Source of the DNA: Pseudomonas mosselii
Lineage (GTDB): Bacteria > Pseudomonadota > Gammaproteobacteria > Pseudomonadales > Pseudomonadaceae
Assembly (NCBI RefSeq): GCF_003205295.1
Contig: NZ_QJRP01000006.1
Location: 186,001 to 250,000, forward strand
DNA: 64,000 nucleotides
Direction of reading: 5' to 3'
Position 1 is the first letter of the stretch; every line of letters begins with the position of its first letter. A program made the position numbers and the translations under genes. Below the pieces are notes generated by a model. It worked only from the letters and a program-made list of their open reading frames with translations, made no database searches and was not told the origin of the DNA. Shown here one piece after another: positions 42,760 to 54,246 of the stretch.

Positions 42760-42830
42760 TTTCGCGACACAAGGCCGCTCCCACAAGGGGTGTGCATTAC
42801 CTGTGGGAGCGGCCTTGTGTCGCGAAAGGG
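42760..42830. repeat. REP pair, family B
   Basis: Inverted 'tcgcgacacaaggccgctcccacaa' units between convergent genes (epimerase-like protein and lipoprotein). Confidence 0.92.
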
Positions 42831-42857
42831 GCGCAAAGCGCCCCCTGCAGTCTCTGG

Positions 42858-43583
42858 TTAATCCTTTTCCAACACCCACTGCCGCGCACCGGCGGTCAGT
42901 TGCGGCATTTCATCCGGTTGGGCGCGGTTCACTGCCTGGAAGATCTCCAGGGTGTCGCCGTCGCGCTTGAAGATCCACGGCGCGCCGCGCTGGTTGCGCT
43001 CCAGCCACAGGCTGTCGTTGCCATCGCCCATGGTCGCGCAGTCGCCCGCCAGGCACAGGGCGAAGCGGTCGGGGCCGGGCAGGCCGGTGACGTTGCCGGT
43101 GTCACTGAAGCGCACCACGGCGCCCTTGCCCTGGCCTTCGACGATCTTCCAGTCGCCGTCCAGGTACTGCTGGTACAGCGCTCTCTCGAAACTGCCGCCC
43201 AGCGGCAGATTCTGTGGGCCTTCGCTGCGCACGAAGGTCTGCTGGTGACCGGACGGGTCGATGGCCAGCAACTCGTCGCCGTCGAGCTTGAGCTGTTCGA
43301 CCAGGCCGCCTTCGAAGCTGACCTGCCAGTCCTTCTCGTTGGCGCTCAGACGCCCGTCGGCCGCCTCGAAGCCATTGCTGAAGCTGGCCTGCTGGTTCTT
43401 GACGTCGATCTTCCATTCGAACACCGGGCCCTGGGCGTCGAGGGCCTGGCGCAGGCTGGTGCCTTTGCGGGCGGCGTCGATGGCGGCCTGGTTGATCCAG
43501 GTGCCGTTGAAGTCTTCGGGTTTGTGGCTGGCGCAGCCGCCCAGGAGCAGGGCTGCCAGCGCGAGAGGCAATGCGTGGCGCAT
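42858..43583 (-). CDS. Putative lipoprotein of unknown function
   Basis: The 241-residue product starts with a lipoprotein signal ending in the lipobox LLGGC (MRHALPLALAALLLGGCASH). The mature part shows an N-terminal FNGTWINQAAIDAA repeat-like segment and a second, similar block YLDGDWKIVEGQGKGAVVRFSDTGNVTGLPG, suggesting two small beta-barrel-like modules. I know no function. The residue after Cys is Ala, so outer-membrane sorting is likely under the Pseudomonas Lol rule. It lies 59 bases downstream of ridA. Confidence 0.75.
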   Translation of the reverse strand: MRHALPLALAALLLGGCASHKPEDFNGTWINQAAIDAARKGTSLRQALDAQGPVFEWKIDVKNQQASFSNGFEAADGRLSANEKDWQVSFEGGLVEQLKLDGDELLAIDPSGHQQTFVRSEGPQNLPLGGSFERALYQQYLDGDWKIVEGQGKGAVVRFSDTGNVTGLPGPDRFALCLAGDCATMGDGNDSLWLERNQRGAPWIFKRDGDTLEIFQAVNRAQPDEMPQLTAGARQWVLEKD

Positions 43584-43642
43584 GGGGGAAACCTTGGGGC
43601 AGGGGAGGGTGGTGACGGGCGTGGGCGCCCGTCACCGGGGCA

Positions 43643-44023
43643 TTACTCGAGGACCAGGATCGCGTCCATCTCGACCTGGGCACCCTTCGGCAGCGCGGCC
43701 ACGCCGATGGCGGCGCGGGCCGGATAAGGCTGTTCGAAGTAACGGCCCATGATCTCGTTGACCTTGGCGAAGTGGCTCAGGTCGGTGAGGAAGATGTTCA
43801 GCTTGACGATGTCCTTGAACGAACCGCCAGCGGCTTCGGCCACCGACTTCAGGTTCTCGAACACCTGGACGGTCTGGGCTTCGAAGCCTTCAACCAGCTC
43901 CATGGTCTTCGGATCGAGCGGGATCTGGCCCGACATGTACACGGTGTTGCCAGCCTTGATCGCTTGCGAGTAGGTGCCGATGGCGGCAGGGGCCTTGTCG
44001 CTGGTGATGACGGTCTTGCTCAT
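43643..44023 (-). CDS. ridA: 2-iminobutanoate/2-iminopropanoate deaminase
   Basis: The 126-residue RidA protein hydrolyses reactive enamine/imine products of PLP-dependent dehydratases. Family elements are [48 protein letters not shown] and the catalytic-arginine segment [22 protein letters not shown]. It starts 23 bases after spoT, in the order rpoZ-spoT-ridA known in Pseudomonas. Confidence 0.95.
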   Translation of the reverse strand: MSKTVITSDKAPAAIGTYSQAIKAGNTVYMSGQIPLDPKTMELVEGFEAQTVQVFENLKSVAEAAGGSFKDIVKLNIFLTDLSHFAKVNEIMGRYFEQPYPARAAIGVAALPKGAQVEMDAILVLE

Positions 44024-44046
44024 GATGACTCCTTGCGGTTGGCGGA

Positions 44047-46155
44047 CTACGCACGCATCCGGGTGATGCGGACCACGCCGGTCAAGGTGCGCAGCTTCTT
44101 GATCACACGGGCCAGGTGCACGCGGTCGTGCACGCTGACCACCAGTTGGACCACGCTGATACGGCCGTCGCGTTCGTCCATGCTGATTTTCTCGATGTTG
44201 CCGTCGGCGGCGTTGACGCTGCTGGCCAGCAGCGCGATCAGGCCGCGCTGGTGTTCCAGCTCGACGCGCAGTTCGACGTTGAACTCGCCGGTGATGTCCT
44301 TGGCCCAGGAGAGCTGCAGGCATTTCTCCGGATTGTGGCGGACTTCACTGATGTTGCGGCAGTCTTCCAGGTGCACGACCATGCCCTTGCCGGCCGACAG
44401 GTGGCCGACGATAGGGTCGCCCGGGATCGGAGTGCAGCACTTGGCGTAGCTGAGCACCAGGCCCTCGGTGCCGCGGATCGCCAGCGGGCCTTCCGGCGCC
44501 GGCAGTTGCTCGCCTTCGGCGGACAACAGGCGGCGGGCGACCACGTAGGCCATGCGGTTGCCCAGGCCGATGTCTTCGAGCAGGTCCTCGAGCAGTTCCA
44601 GGCGGTACTCGGCGAGGATCGACTGGATGCGCTCCTGGGGGATCTTCTCCAGGCTGCTGTCGAAACCGGTCAGCACCTTGTTCAACAGGCGCTCGCCAAG
44701 GCTGATGGACTCGGAGCGACGCTGCTGCTTGAGGGCGTGGCGGATGTGCGTGCGCGCCTTGCCGGTGACCACGAAGTTGAGCCAGGCCGGGTTCGGCCGG
44801 GCGCCCGGAGCGCTGACGATCTCGACGGTGGAGCCGCTCTGCAGCGGCTCGGACAGCGGCGCCAGGCGGCGGTTGATGCGACAGGCGATGCAGCTGTTGC
44901 CGACGTCGGTGTGCACCGCGTAGGCGAAGTCGACGGCGGTGGAGCCCTTGGGCAGCTCCATGATCCGGCCTTTGGGGGTGAAGACGTAGACCTCGTCCGG
45001 GAACAGGTCGATCTTTACGCTCTCGATGAATTCCAGCGAGTTGCCGGCGCGCTGCTGCAGCTCGAGGATGCCCTTGACCCACTGGCGGGCGCGGGCGTGG
45101 CTGCCCTTGGGCTGCTCTTCCTCGTTGGACTTGTACAGCCAGTGCGCGGCGATGCCGTTGTTGGCCATCTCTTCCATTTCGCGGGTGCGGATCTGGATTT
45201 CGATGGGCACGCCGTGCATGCCGAACAGCGTGGTGTGCAACGACTGGTAGCCGTTGGCCTTGGGGATCGCGATGTAGTCCTTGAACCGGCCCGGCAGCGG
45301 CTTGTACAGGTTGTGCACGGCGCCGAGCACGCGGTAGCAGGTGTCGACCTTGTCGACGATGATGCGGAAGGCGTACACGTCCATGATCTCGGTGAAGGCG
45401 CGGCGCTTGCCGCGCATCTTCTTGTAGATGCCATAGAGGTGTTTCTGCCGGCCGCTGACCTCGCCCTGGATGCCGTCGGCGGCCAGGCAGTTGGCCAGCG
45501 AGGTCTCGATCTTGGCGACGATTTCCTTGCGGTTGCCCCGCGCGCTCTTGACCGCCCGGTGGATCAGCGACGAACGCATCGGGTGCATGGCCTTGAAGCC
45601 GAGGTCCTCGAACTCGACGCGCACGGTGTGCATCCCCAGGCGGTTGGCGATGGGGGCGTAGATCTCGAGGGTTTCCTTGGCGATGCGTCGGCGTTTTTCG
45701 CCGGACAGCACTTCCAGGGTGCGCATGTTGTGCAGGCGGTCGGCCAGCTTGACCAGGATCACGCGGATATCGCGGGCCATGGCCATGGCCATCTTCTGGA
45801 AGTTCTCGGCCTGTGCTTCGGCCTTGGTCTCGAAGTTCATCTGGGTCAGCTTGCTGACCCCGTCGACCAGCTCGGCGACGGTCTCGCCGAATTGCTGGCT
45901 CAAGGCTTCCTTGGCGATGCCGGTGTCTTCGATCACATCGTGCAGCATGGCCGCCATCAGGCTCTGATGGTCCATGTGCATGTCGGCAAGGATGCTGGCG
46001 ACCGCCAGCGGATGGGTCACGTAGGGTTCGCCGCTGCGGCGGCGCTGGCCATCGTGGGCCTGCTCTGCGTAGAAGTAGGCCCGGCGAACCAGGTTGACCT
46101 GTTCGGGGCCCAGGTACGTCGACAGCCGTTCGGCGAGGGCTTCTATACCCGGCAT
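44047..46155 (-). CDS. spoT: Bifunctional (p)ppGpp synthetase/hydrolase
   Basis: The 702-residue protein has an N-terminal HD hydrolase domain ([31 protein letters not shown], with the HD pair, about residues 45-77). A synthetase domain follows (about 230-360; [23 protein letters not shown] and [11 protein letters not shown]), then a TGS domain ([32 protein letters not shown], about 387-448), and a C-terminal ACT domain ([26 protein letters not shown]). It controls the stringent response. The catalytic synthetase motif looks weaker than in RelA, in line with SpoT acting mainly as hydrolase. Confidence 0.97.
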   Translation of the reverse strand: MPGIEALAERLSTYLGPEQVNLVRRAYFYAEQAHDGQRRRSGEPYVTHPLAVASILADMHMDHQSLMAAMLHDVIEDTGIAKEALSQQFGETVAELVDGVSKLTQMNFETKAEAQAENFQKMAMAMARDIRVILVKLADRLHNMRTLEVLSGEKRRRIAKETLEIYAPIANRLGMHTVRVEFEDLGFKAMHPMRSSLIHRAVKSARGNRKEIVAKIETSLANCLAADGIQGEVSGRQKHLYGIYKKMRGKRRAFTEIMDVYAFRIIVDKVDTCYRVLGAVHNLYKPLPGRFKDYIAIPKANGYQSLHTTLFGMHGVPIEIQIRTREMEEMANNGIAAHWLYKSNEEEQPKGSHARARQWVKGILELQQRAGNSLEFIESVKIDLFPDEVYVFTPKGRIMELPKGSTAVDFAYAVHTDVGNSCIACRINRRLAPLSEPLQSGSTVEIVSAPGARPNPAWLNFVVTGKARTHIRHALKQQRRSESISLGERLLNKVLTGFDSSLEKIPQERIQSILAEYRLELLEDLLEDIGLGNRMAYVVARRLLSAEGEQLPAPEGPLAIRGTEGLVLSYAKCCTPIPGDPIVGHLSAGKGMVVHLEDCRNISEVRHNPEKCLQLSWAKDITGEFNVELRVELEHQRGLIALLASSVNAADGNIEKISMDERDGRISVVQLVVSVHDRVHLARVIKKLRTLTGVVRITRMRA

Positions 46156-46214
46156 GGTTTCACCTCTTGCTGAAGAAGAGGGCCTTGCGCCGCACGGTGT
46201 CGACTGGGCATCAA

Positions 46215-46478
46215 TCAGACGGCCTCGTTGTTCTCGTCCTCGAACGCGGCGAATACCGGATCCTCGGTGACGATCTCTTCGGCGGCGATGAACTCTGGCG
46301 TGACGATGCCTTCGGCGATTTCACGCAGGGCGACGACGGTCGGCTTGTCGTTTTCCCACGCAACGCGTGGCTCTTTGCCGCCGGTAGCCAGCTGGCGGGC
46401 GCGCTTGGTCGAGAGCATGACCAGCTCGAAGCGGTTATCCACGTGTTCCAGGCAGTCTTCAACAGTTACGCGGGCCAT
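46215..46478 (-). CDS. rpoZ: RNA polymerase omega subunit
   Basis: The 87-residue protein opens with [30 protein letters not shown] and shows the omega signature VALREIAEG. It helps assembly of RNA polymerase and forms part of one ppGpp site. It lies 59 bases upstream of spoT. In many gammaproteobacteria gmk directly precedes it; here gmk is about 5.3 kb away, separated by a LysR-puu-like cassette. Confidence 0.97.
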   Translation of the reverse strand: MARVTVEDCLEHVDNRFELVMLSTKRARQLATGGKEPRVAWENDKPTVVALREIAEGIVTPEFIAAEEIVTEDPVFAAFEDENNEAV

Positions 46479-46599
46479 GGTCTTCCTCAGTAGCAAATGC
46501 GGTAGGCGTGCGCCCAGAATGGGCAGGCGGACTCGATAGTTTAAAAAATCACCAGCCAATAGGGAAGGGTTGTTTTGTCGGGTGTGCCTGTTTCGCCTC

Positions 46600-46676
46600 T
46601 ATCGCGGGGCAAGCCCGCTCCCACGAATGTGTTGCCGAAACGGGGCAACGTGGGAGCGGGCTTGCCCCGCGATAGG
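46600..46676. repeat. REP pair, family A variant
   Basis: Inverted 'tatcgcggggcaagcccgctcccacg' units between the rpoZ promoter region and the LysR gene. Marks the left edge of the cassette that separates rpoZ and gmk. Confidence 0.92.
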
Positions 46677-46757
46677 GCCGATCCAGACAACTGGAGCCAA
46701 CCGCCGATGCCCGACAATAGCGTGCCGTCCATCGCCGACACAACCGCCCCTGACGCG

Positions 46758-47633
46758 TTAACGCAACATTGCGTCGCGCAGGCGCGGGGTCAGTTCCTCG
46801 AACAGCGTCTGCACCGAGCGCAGCGCGCGGCAATCGGGTCGGGTCAGCAGCCACAACTGGGTATCACAGCCGGGCAGCGGGCCGCTCAGCGCCTCGACGC
46901 CGGGCAGGTCGTGGACCATGTAGTCGGGCAGTGCCGCGACGCCCAGGCCGGTGGTCACCAGTTGGGCGATGGTCGACATGCCGCTGCACTGGTAGCGCGG
47001 AATCAGTCCCGGGTGATGCTGGTTGCGCCAGACCACCGTGGCGTGGTCCTGCATGGAGTCGTCGGGAGCGATCCATGGCACGCTGGCGGCGGATTCCTGC
47101 AGTCGCTCGCGCAGCACCGGCAGGCCGCAGACCACGTAGGAGGTCGAACCCAGGCAGCGGCCCACCAGGTGTTCCGGCGGCGTGTTGGTCAGGCGCAGGG
47201 CGATGTCGGCATCGCGGCGGCTGAGGTTGGCAAAGGTGTTGGAGGTGCCCATTTCCAGCGACAGCGCCGGGTAGTTGGGCATGAACTCGGCCAGCGCCGG
47301 CAGCAGCAGGCTATGCAGCACGGCTTCGGTACAGGTCAGGCGCACGGTGCCGCTGACCACCTGCTCGCCGCTGGTCAGGGCGATGCGCGCCGCGTCCAGC
47401 GCCTGCTCGGCGCGTTCGGCCTGCTCGGCCAGGGCCTGGGCGGTATCGGTGGGCAGGTAGCCCTTGCGGCTCTTGACGAACAGCGCGGTACCCAGCGCCG
47501 ATTCTAGCCGGCGGATCGAGCGGAAGACCGTGGAAACGTCGACCTTGAGCAGTTCGGCGGCCTTGGCCAGGGAGCGGCCGCGCTCCAGCGCCAGGACCAG
47601 TGAGAGGTCTGCATGGTTGATCTGATATTGCAT
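46758..47633 (-). CDS. LysR-type regulator divergent from the puu-like operon
   Basis: The 291-residue protein has an N-terminal HTH (about 5-62; SLVLALERGRSLAKAAELLKVDVSTVFRSIRRLE) and a LysR substrate domain (about 90-285). I start at the ATG at 47633, giving MQYQINHADL; upstream in-frame sequence lies in the divergent promoter region. With 208 bases between the starts, it is the likely regulator of the downstream putrescine-type operon. The effector is unknown. Confidence 0.88.
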   Translation of the reverse strand: MQYQINHADLSLVLALERGRSLAKAAELLKVDVSTVFRSIRRLESALGTALFVKSRKGYLPTDTAQALAEQAERAEQALDAARIALTSGEQVVSGTVRLTCTEAVLHSLLLPALAEFMPNYPALSLEMGTSNTFANLSRRDADIALRLTNTPPEHLVGRCLGSTSYVVCGLPVLRERLQESAASVPWIAPDDSMQDHATVVWRNQHHPGLIPRYQCSGMSTIAQLVTTGLGVAALPDYMVHDLPGVEALSGPLPGCDTQLWLLTRPDCRALRSVQTLFEELTPRLRDAMLR

Positions 47634-47841
47634 CGGTGCACGCTCTGCTTGCCAAAATGCCAATGTCTGTTGCGTTGAGGCCATTTTATAGTGGAACGGC
47701 CCCCGGGAATCAATGCAGCCGGTCGGCAACAAGCCCCCCACGATGGGCCAGTTAAAAGAACAACAGCAGCACCATCGTCGCCTGCCAAGGCGTCATCCGC
47801 AGTTCCCCACATCGCCGCTCCAAATCGAAGGATGTACAGCC

Positions 47842-49224
47842 ATGACGTCGGTCTCCCCGTGCGCCAGTTCTTCCCGCGAGATGAATGAGTTCCTGGATGC
47901 CCATCCGGATACCCAGTACGTCGACCTGCTGATCTCCGACATGAACGGGGTGGTGCGCGGCAAGCGCATCGAGCGCGCCAGCCTGCACAAGGTGTACGAG
48001 AAGGGCATCAACCTGCCGGCCTCGCTGTTCGCCCTGGATATCAACGGTTCGACTGTCGAAAGCACCGGCCTGGGCCTGGACATCGGCGACGCCGACCGTA
48101 TCTGTTTCCCGATTCCCGGCACGCTCTGCGACGAGCCGTGGCAGAAGCGCCCGACCGCGCAGTTGCTGATGACCATGCACGAACTGGACGGCGCGCCGTT
48201 CTTCGCCGACCCGCGCGAGGTGCTGCGCCAGGTGGTGAGCCGGTTCGACGACCTGGGCCTGGATATCTGCGCCGCGTTCGAGCTGGAGTTCTACCTGATC
48301 GACCAGGACAACCTCAACGGCCGCCCGCAGCCGCCACGCTCGCCGATCTCTGGCAAGCGTCCGCAGTCGACCCAGGTGTACCTGATCGACGACCTCGACG
48401 AATACGCCGACTGCCTGCAGGACATGCTCGAAGCGGCCAAGGAGCAAGGCCTGCCTGCCGATGCCATCGTCAAGGAAAGTGCCCCGGCGCAGTTCGAGGT
48501 CAACCTGCACCACGTCGCCGACCCGATGAAGGCCTGCGACTACGCGATCCTGCTCAAGCGCCTGATCAAGAACGTCGCCTACGACCATGAGATGGACTCC
48601 ACCTTCATGGCCAAGCCCTATCCGGGCCAGGCGGGCAACGGCCTGCATGTGCACATCTCGCTGCTGGACAAGAAGACCGGCAAGAACATCTTTACCAACG
48701 ACGACCCGCTGCAGAGCGACACCCTGCGCCACGCCATCGGCGGCGTGCTGGAGACCATGCCGGCGTCGATGGCTTTCCTGTGCCCGAACATCAACTCCTA
48801 CCGTCGTTTCGGCGCCCAGTTCTACGTGCCCAACGCGCCGAGCTGGGGCCTGGACAACCGCACCGTGGCGGTCCGCGTACCGACCGACAGCAGCGAGAAC
48901 GTGCGCATCGAGCACCGCGTGGCCGGCGCCGACGCCAACCCGTACCTGATGCTCGCGGCGATCCTCGCCGGCATCCACCACGGTCTGACCAACAAGGTCG
49001 AACCGGACGCGCCGATCGAAGGCAACTCGTACGAGCAACTGGAACAGAGCCTGCCGAACAACCTGCGCGACGCCTTGCGCGCGCTGGACGACAGTGAAGT
49101 CCTCAACCAATACATCAGCCCGGACTACATCGATATCTTCGTGGCCTGCAAGGAGAGCGAGCTGGCCGAATTCGAAGTGTCGATCTCCGACCTCGAGTAC
49201 AACTGGTACCTGCACACGGTGTAA
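47842..49224 (+). CDS. puuA: Glutamine synthetase family, gamma-glutamylpolyamine synthetase (PuuA/SpuI-like)
   Basis: The 460-residue protein is a type I/gamma-glutamylamine-type glutamine synthetase relative. Conserved blocks are DLLISDMNGVVRGKRI, CAAFELEFYLID (glutamate-site residues), ESAPAQFEVNLHH, FMAKPYPGQAGNGLHVHISL (H-x-H site), and the ENVRIEHRVAGADANPYLMLAAILAG end. Relatives attach glutamate to putrescine or other amines, the first step of the gamma-glutamylated putrescine route. The next gene, 4 bases away, codes for a matching hydrolase-like protein, and a permease gene follows. The symbol is a family name; another monoamine substrate is possible. Confidence 0.85.
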   Translation: MTSVSPCASSSREMNEFLDAHPDTQYVDLLISDMNGVVRGKRIERASLHKVYEKGINLPASLFALDINGSTVESTGLGLDIGDADRICFPIPGTLCDEPWQKRPTAQLLMTMHELDGAPFFADPREVLRQVVSRFDDLGLDICAAFELEFYLIDQDNLNGRPQPPRSPISGKRPQSTQVYLIDDLDEYADCLQDMLEAAKEQGLPADAIVKESAPAQFEVNLHHVADPMKACDYAILLKRLIKNVAYDHEMDSTFMAKPYPGQAGNGLHVHISLLDKKTGKNIFTNDDPLQSDTLRHAIGGVLETMPASMAFLCPNINSYRRFGAQFYVPNAPSWGLDNRTVAVRVPTDSSENVRIEHRVAGADANPYLMLAAILAGIHHGLTNKVEPDAPIEGNSYEQLEQSLPNNLRDALRALDDSEVLNQYISPDYIDIFVACKESELAEFEVSISDLEYNWYLHTV

Positions 49225-49228
49225 GCCC

Positions 49229-50002
49229 ATGAGCGCAATTGCGGTCCCCTTGATCGGTGTCAGCGCCTGCCGCCAGCAGGTGGGGAAGAACTCGTCGCAC
49301 ACGGTGGGCGACAAGTATGTCGAGGCCGCGGGCTTTGCCGGGCTGCCGCTGATCCTGCCGGCGCGTGATGGTGGCAGCGACACCCAGGCGCTGCTGGCCC
49401 GGCTCGATGGCATTCTTTTTACCGGTTCGCCTTCAAATGTCGAGCCGCATCATTACAATGGCGCCCCCAGCGCGGAAGGTACCCGGCACGATCTTGCACG
49501 TGACCGTCTGACCTTGCCGCTGCTGCAGGCGGCCATTGCCGCCGGTGTGCCGGTGTTCTGCATCTGCCGTGGTTTCCAGGAACTGAACGTGGCCCTTGGC
49601 GGCAGCCTGCACCAGCGGGTGCAGGAGTTGCCCGGCTACCTGGACCACCGTGAACCTGAGGACGCACCCCTGGAGGTGCAATACGGCCCTCGTCACCCTG
49701 TCGGCATCGAGCCGGGTGGGGTGTTCGAGCGCCTGGGTCTGGCTGCGCGGTTCGAGGTCAACTCGCTGCACAGCCAGGGCATCGACCGCCTGGCCCCGGG
49801 CCTGCGTGTCGAAGCACGGGCCCCGGATGGCCTGATCGAAGCGGTGTCGATGCCTGATGCGCCGGGCTTTGTTGTCGGCGTGCAGTGGCACCCTGAATGG
49901 CGTTTCGCCGAAAACCCGGTTTCGCTGCGCCTGTTCGAGGCGTTCCGCGAGGCCTGCATTGCCCATGCTGCACGGGAGGGTGCGCGCCAGGAGCGATTCT
50001 GA
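49229..50002 (+). CDS. puuD: Class I glutamine amidotransferase, gamma-glutamyl-GABA hydrolase-like (PuuD)
   Basis: The 257-residue product is a peptidase C26 protein. The nucleophile is in FCICRGFQELNVALGG (elbow C-R-G). The histidine-glutamate part of the triad is in VGVQWHPEWRF. PuuD releases GABA from gamma-glutamyl-GABA at the end of the putrescine route, whose first enzyme is encoded just upstream (4 bases apart). No aldehyde dehydrogenase or oxidase is encoded here; those steps would use genes elsewhere. Confidence 0.88.
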   Translation: MSAIAVPLIGVSACRQQVGKNSSHTVGDKYVEAAGFAGLPLILPARDGGSDTQALLARLDGILFTGSPSNVEPHHYNGAPSAEGTRHDLARDRLTLPLLQAAIAAGVPVFCICRGFQELNVALGGSLHQRVQELPGYLDHREPEDAPLEVQYGPRHPVGIEPGGVFERLGLAARFEVNSLHSQGIDRLAPGLRVEARAPDGLIEAVSMPDAPGFVVGVQWHPEWRFAENPVSLRLFEAFREACIAHAAREGARQERF

Positions 50003-50114
50003 CGTCACCCGAAAGTCTCGGATGACTCACCCCCAAAGCGAGCTTTCAATGAGTGGAAGCGGGCCCTCTACGGCGGGCCTGTGACAACAATTCCAATAGT
50101 TACGGCAAATACTC

Positions 50115-51656
50115 ATGAGCGATTACACAGAAGCCGGACGCCCACCCGACGTGGCGTCCGACTCGGGCAACACCCAGCGCGGCAAGGGCCTGGCCAAGGG
50201 CCGCCTCGGCCTGCTGGCCAGCGTCGTGCTGGGCATTTCCACCATCGCCCCGGTCTACACCCTGACCGGCGCGCTTGGTCCGACCGTGCGCGAAGTCGGC
50301 GCCCACCTGCCGGCGGTATTCATTGTCGGCTTCCTGCCGATGCTTCTGGTGGCCCTGGGTTACCGCGAGCTGAACTCGGCGGAGCCCGACAGCGGCACCT
50401 CCTTCACCTGGTCGGCCCGGGCTTTTGGCCCGATGATCGGCTGGATCGGCGGCTGGGGGCTGGTGGTCGCCACCACCATCGTGCTGTCCAACCTGGCGGG
50501 TGTGGCGGTGGACTTCTTCTACCTGTTCCTGGCCCAGATCACCGGTAATCAGGAACTGGCGGCACTGGCGGACAACCTGTTGGTCAACGTCACCACCTGT
50601 TGCGTGTTCATCGCCCTGGCGGTGTGGATCTGTTGCCGTGGCATGGCCACTACCATGACCGTGCAGTACGGCCTGGTGGCCTTGCAACTGTTGGTGTTGA
50701 TTGGCTTCGCCTTCGCCGCCTTCGGCGAGACCACGGCGCCGCCACCGCTGGCATTCGATCTTGCCTGGTTCAACCCGTTCGGCGTCGAGTCGTTCTCGGC
50801 ATTTGCCGCCGGCCTGTCGTTGTCGATCTTCATCTTCTGGGGTTGGGACGTGTGCCTGACCGTCAGCGAAGAATCGGTCGGCAGTGAAGAAGTTCCGGGC
50901 AAGGCCGCCACCTGGACCGTGCTGCTGATCCTCGGCCTGTACCTGCTCACCGCCATCGCCACCCTGCAGTTCGCCGGGATCAGCGAACATGGCCTGGGTC
51001 TGGGCAATCCACGCATCCAGGAGAATGTCTTCGCCCACCTGGCCGGCCCGGTCATGGGGCCGCTGGCGATCCTGATGTCCATCGCGGTGCTGGCCAGCAC
51101 CGCTGCTTCGCTGCAGTCGACCTTCGTCTCGCCAGCGCGGACCCTGCTCGCCATGGGTTACTACGGCGCCGTGCCGCAGCGCTTCGCCAAGGTCTGCCCG
51201 CGTTCGCAGACGCCGCGTTACGCGACCATCTGCGCCGGCATTGCCGCGGGGTTGTTCTACGTGACCATGCGTACCCTGAGCGAGAACGTGCTGGCCGACA
51301 CCATCACCGCCTTGGGCATGATGATCTGTTTCTACTACTCGCTGACCGCGTTCGCCTGCGTGTGGTACTTCCGTCACAGTCTGTTCGGCAGCGTGCGTCA
51401 CTTCTTCATGCGCGGCGTCTGCCCGCTGGTGGGTGGGGTGATCCTGTCGGTGATCTTCGTGCGCACGGCGATCGACAGCGCTTCGCCGGACTTCGGCAGC
51501 GGCTCGCATGTGGGCGGGCTGGGGCTGGTGTTCGTGATCGCGGCGATCATCTCGGCATTGGGGATCGTGCTGATGATGCTGTCGCGGCTGCGGGCGCCGG
51601 CGTATTTCCTGGGGGCTACCCTGCGTCAGCAGGCGACCATTCAGTTGCAGGACTAA
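50115..51656 (+). CDS. APC-family amino acid/amine permease
   Basis: The 513-residue protein has about 12-13 membrane segments. The first, GRLGLLASVVLGISTIAPVYTLTGALGP, carries the unwound-helix glycine motif; later helices include VGFLPMLLVALGYRELNSAEPDSGTSFTWSARAFGPMIGWIGGWGLVVATTIVLSN and the substrate-site region SLSIFIFWGWDVCLTVSEES. Position after puuA- and puuD-like genes suggests import of putrescine or a related amine. A REP pair follows it. Confidence 0.88.
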   Translation: MSDYTEAGRPPDVASDSGNTQRGKGLAKGRLGLLASVVLGISTIAPVYTLTGALGPTVREVGAHLPAVFIVGFLPMLLVALGYRELNSAEPDSGTSFTWSARAFGPMIGWIGGWGLVVATTIVLSNLAGVAVDFFYLFLAQITGNQELAALADNLLVNVTTCCVFIALAVWICCRGMATTMTVQYGLVALQLLVLIGFAFAAFGETTAPPPLAFDLAWFNPFGVESFSAFAAGLSLSIFIFWGWDVCLTVSEESVGSEEVPGKAATWTVLLILGLYLLTAIATLQFAGISEHGLGLGNPRIQENVFAHLAGPVMGPLAILMSIAVLASTAASLQSTFVSPARTLLAMGYYGAVPQRFAKVCPRSQTPRYATICAGIAAGLFYVTMRTLSENVLADTITALGMMICFYYSLTAFACVWYFRHSLFGSVRHFFMRGVCPLVGGVILSVIFVRTAIDSASPDFGSGSHVGGLGLVFVIAAIISALGIVLMMLSRLRAPAYFLGATLRQQATIQLQD

Positions 51657-51678
51657 AGCACGGGGGGCGCTTTGCGCC

Positions 51679-51768
51679 CCTATCGCGACACAAGGCCGCT
51701 CCCACAAGCGATCGCGTCAGTCCATATTGACGCGATCGCTTGTGGGAGCGGCCTTGTGTCGCGATAGG
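51679..51768. repeat. REP pair, family B, perfect 41-bp inverted repeat
   Basis: Left arm 51679-51719 and right arm 51728-51768 are exact reverse complements over 41 bases, with an 8-base spacer. The outer part is a family B unit; the inner 13 bases (AGCGATCGCGTCA) are not part of the consensus. It lies between convergent permease and gmk genes and marks the right edge of the cassette between rpoZ and gmk. Confidence 0.97.
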
Positions 51769-51792
51769 GCCTCGAAGAGGCCCCGGCGGTCT

Positions 51793-53290
<1,498 letters not shown>

Positions 53291-53447
53291 GGGGAGTACC
53301 TCGCGTATTCAGGTGAACGGGGAGCCTGTCGGCTGCAAGGCGCAGGATTGTAGCGCAGTGCGCCCCGGACGCCCAATCCACCATGCTACCGACCCTCCTC
53401 GGGCCTGTCGGAAAAGGCGACAGGCTGCGCGGGCGCGACGACAGGCG

Positions 53448-53476
53448 TGCCTTCGGCGGGCGACGGGCTCTATAAT
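53448..53476 (+). promoter_or_regulatory. Candidate rph promoter
   Basis: A perfect -10 TATAAT at 53471-53476 lies 37 bases before the rph ATG. The -35 TGCCTT (53448-53453, 17-base spacer) is weak. Confidence 0.6.
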
Positions 53477-53513
53477 GCTCGGCAGATTCAAAGTCCCGGT
53501 ACAGGTATCCCAG

Positions 53514-54236
53514 ATGAAACGTCCAAGTGGTCGCGCCGCCGATCAGCTCCGCTCGATCCGCATTACCCGCAACTACACCAAGCACGCCGAGGGATCGGTA
53601 CTGGTCGAGTTCGGTGACACCAAGGTCATCTGCACGGTCAGCGTCGAGAATGGTGTTCCCCGCTTCCTCAAAGGTCAGGGCCAAGGCTGGCTGACCGCCG
53701 AATACGGCATGCTGCCGCGTTCGACCGGCGAGCGTAACCAGCGCGAAGCCAGCCGCGGCAAGCAAGGTGGCCGCACCCTCGAAATCCAGCGTCTGATCGG
53801 CCGCTCCCTGCGCGCCGCGCTGGACATGAGCAAGCTCGGCGACATCACCCTGTACGTCGACTGCGACGTGATCCAGGCTGACGGCGGTACCCGTACCGCC
53901 TCGATCACCGGCGCCATGGTCGCCCTGTGCGACGCGCTGGCGGTGATCAAGAAGCGTGGCGGCCTCAAGGGTGGCAACCCGCTCAAGCACATGATCGCCG
54001 CGGTGTCGGTGGGCATGTACCAGGGCGAGGCTGTGCTCGACCTCGACTACCTCGAGGACTCCGCCGCCGAGACTGACCTGAACGTGGTCATGACCAGCGC
54101 CGGTGGTTTCATCGAAGTGCAGGGCACCGCTGAAGGCGCGCCGTTCCAGCCAGAAGACTTCAACGCCATGCTGGCGCTGGCGCAGAAGGGCATGACCGAG
54201 ATCTTCGAACTGCAGCAGGCCGCATTGGCTGACTGA
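53514..54236 (+). CDS. rph: Ribonuclease PH
   Basis: The 240-residue phosphorolytic exoribonuclease trims tRNA 3' ends. Visible hallmarks are the start [62 protein letters not shown] with the phosphate-site residues, [24 protein letters not shown], and [17 protein letters not shown] with the metal aspartates. Unlike E. coli K-12 rph, the frame is intact to the normal end. It is divergent from yicC. Confidence 0.97.
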   Translation: MKRPSGRAADQLRSIRITRNYTKHAEGSVLVEFGDTKVICTVSVENGVPRFLKGQGQGWLTAEYGMLPRSTGERNQREASRGKQGGRTLEIQRLIGRSLRAALDMSKLGDITLYVDCDVIQADGGTRTASITGAMVALCDALAVIKKRGGLKGGNPLKHMIAAVSVGMYQGEAVLDLDYLEDSAAETDLNVVMTSAGGFIEVQGTAEGAPFQPEDFNAMLALAQKGMTEIFELQQAALAD

Positions 54237-54246
54237 CTGTTCCTGT

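Noticed and set aside
44116..46173. 685-codon plus-strand frame over spoT
   Set aside because: It is a shadow of spoT, with biased composition and no motif.
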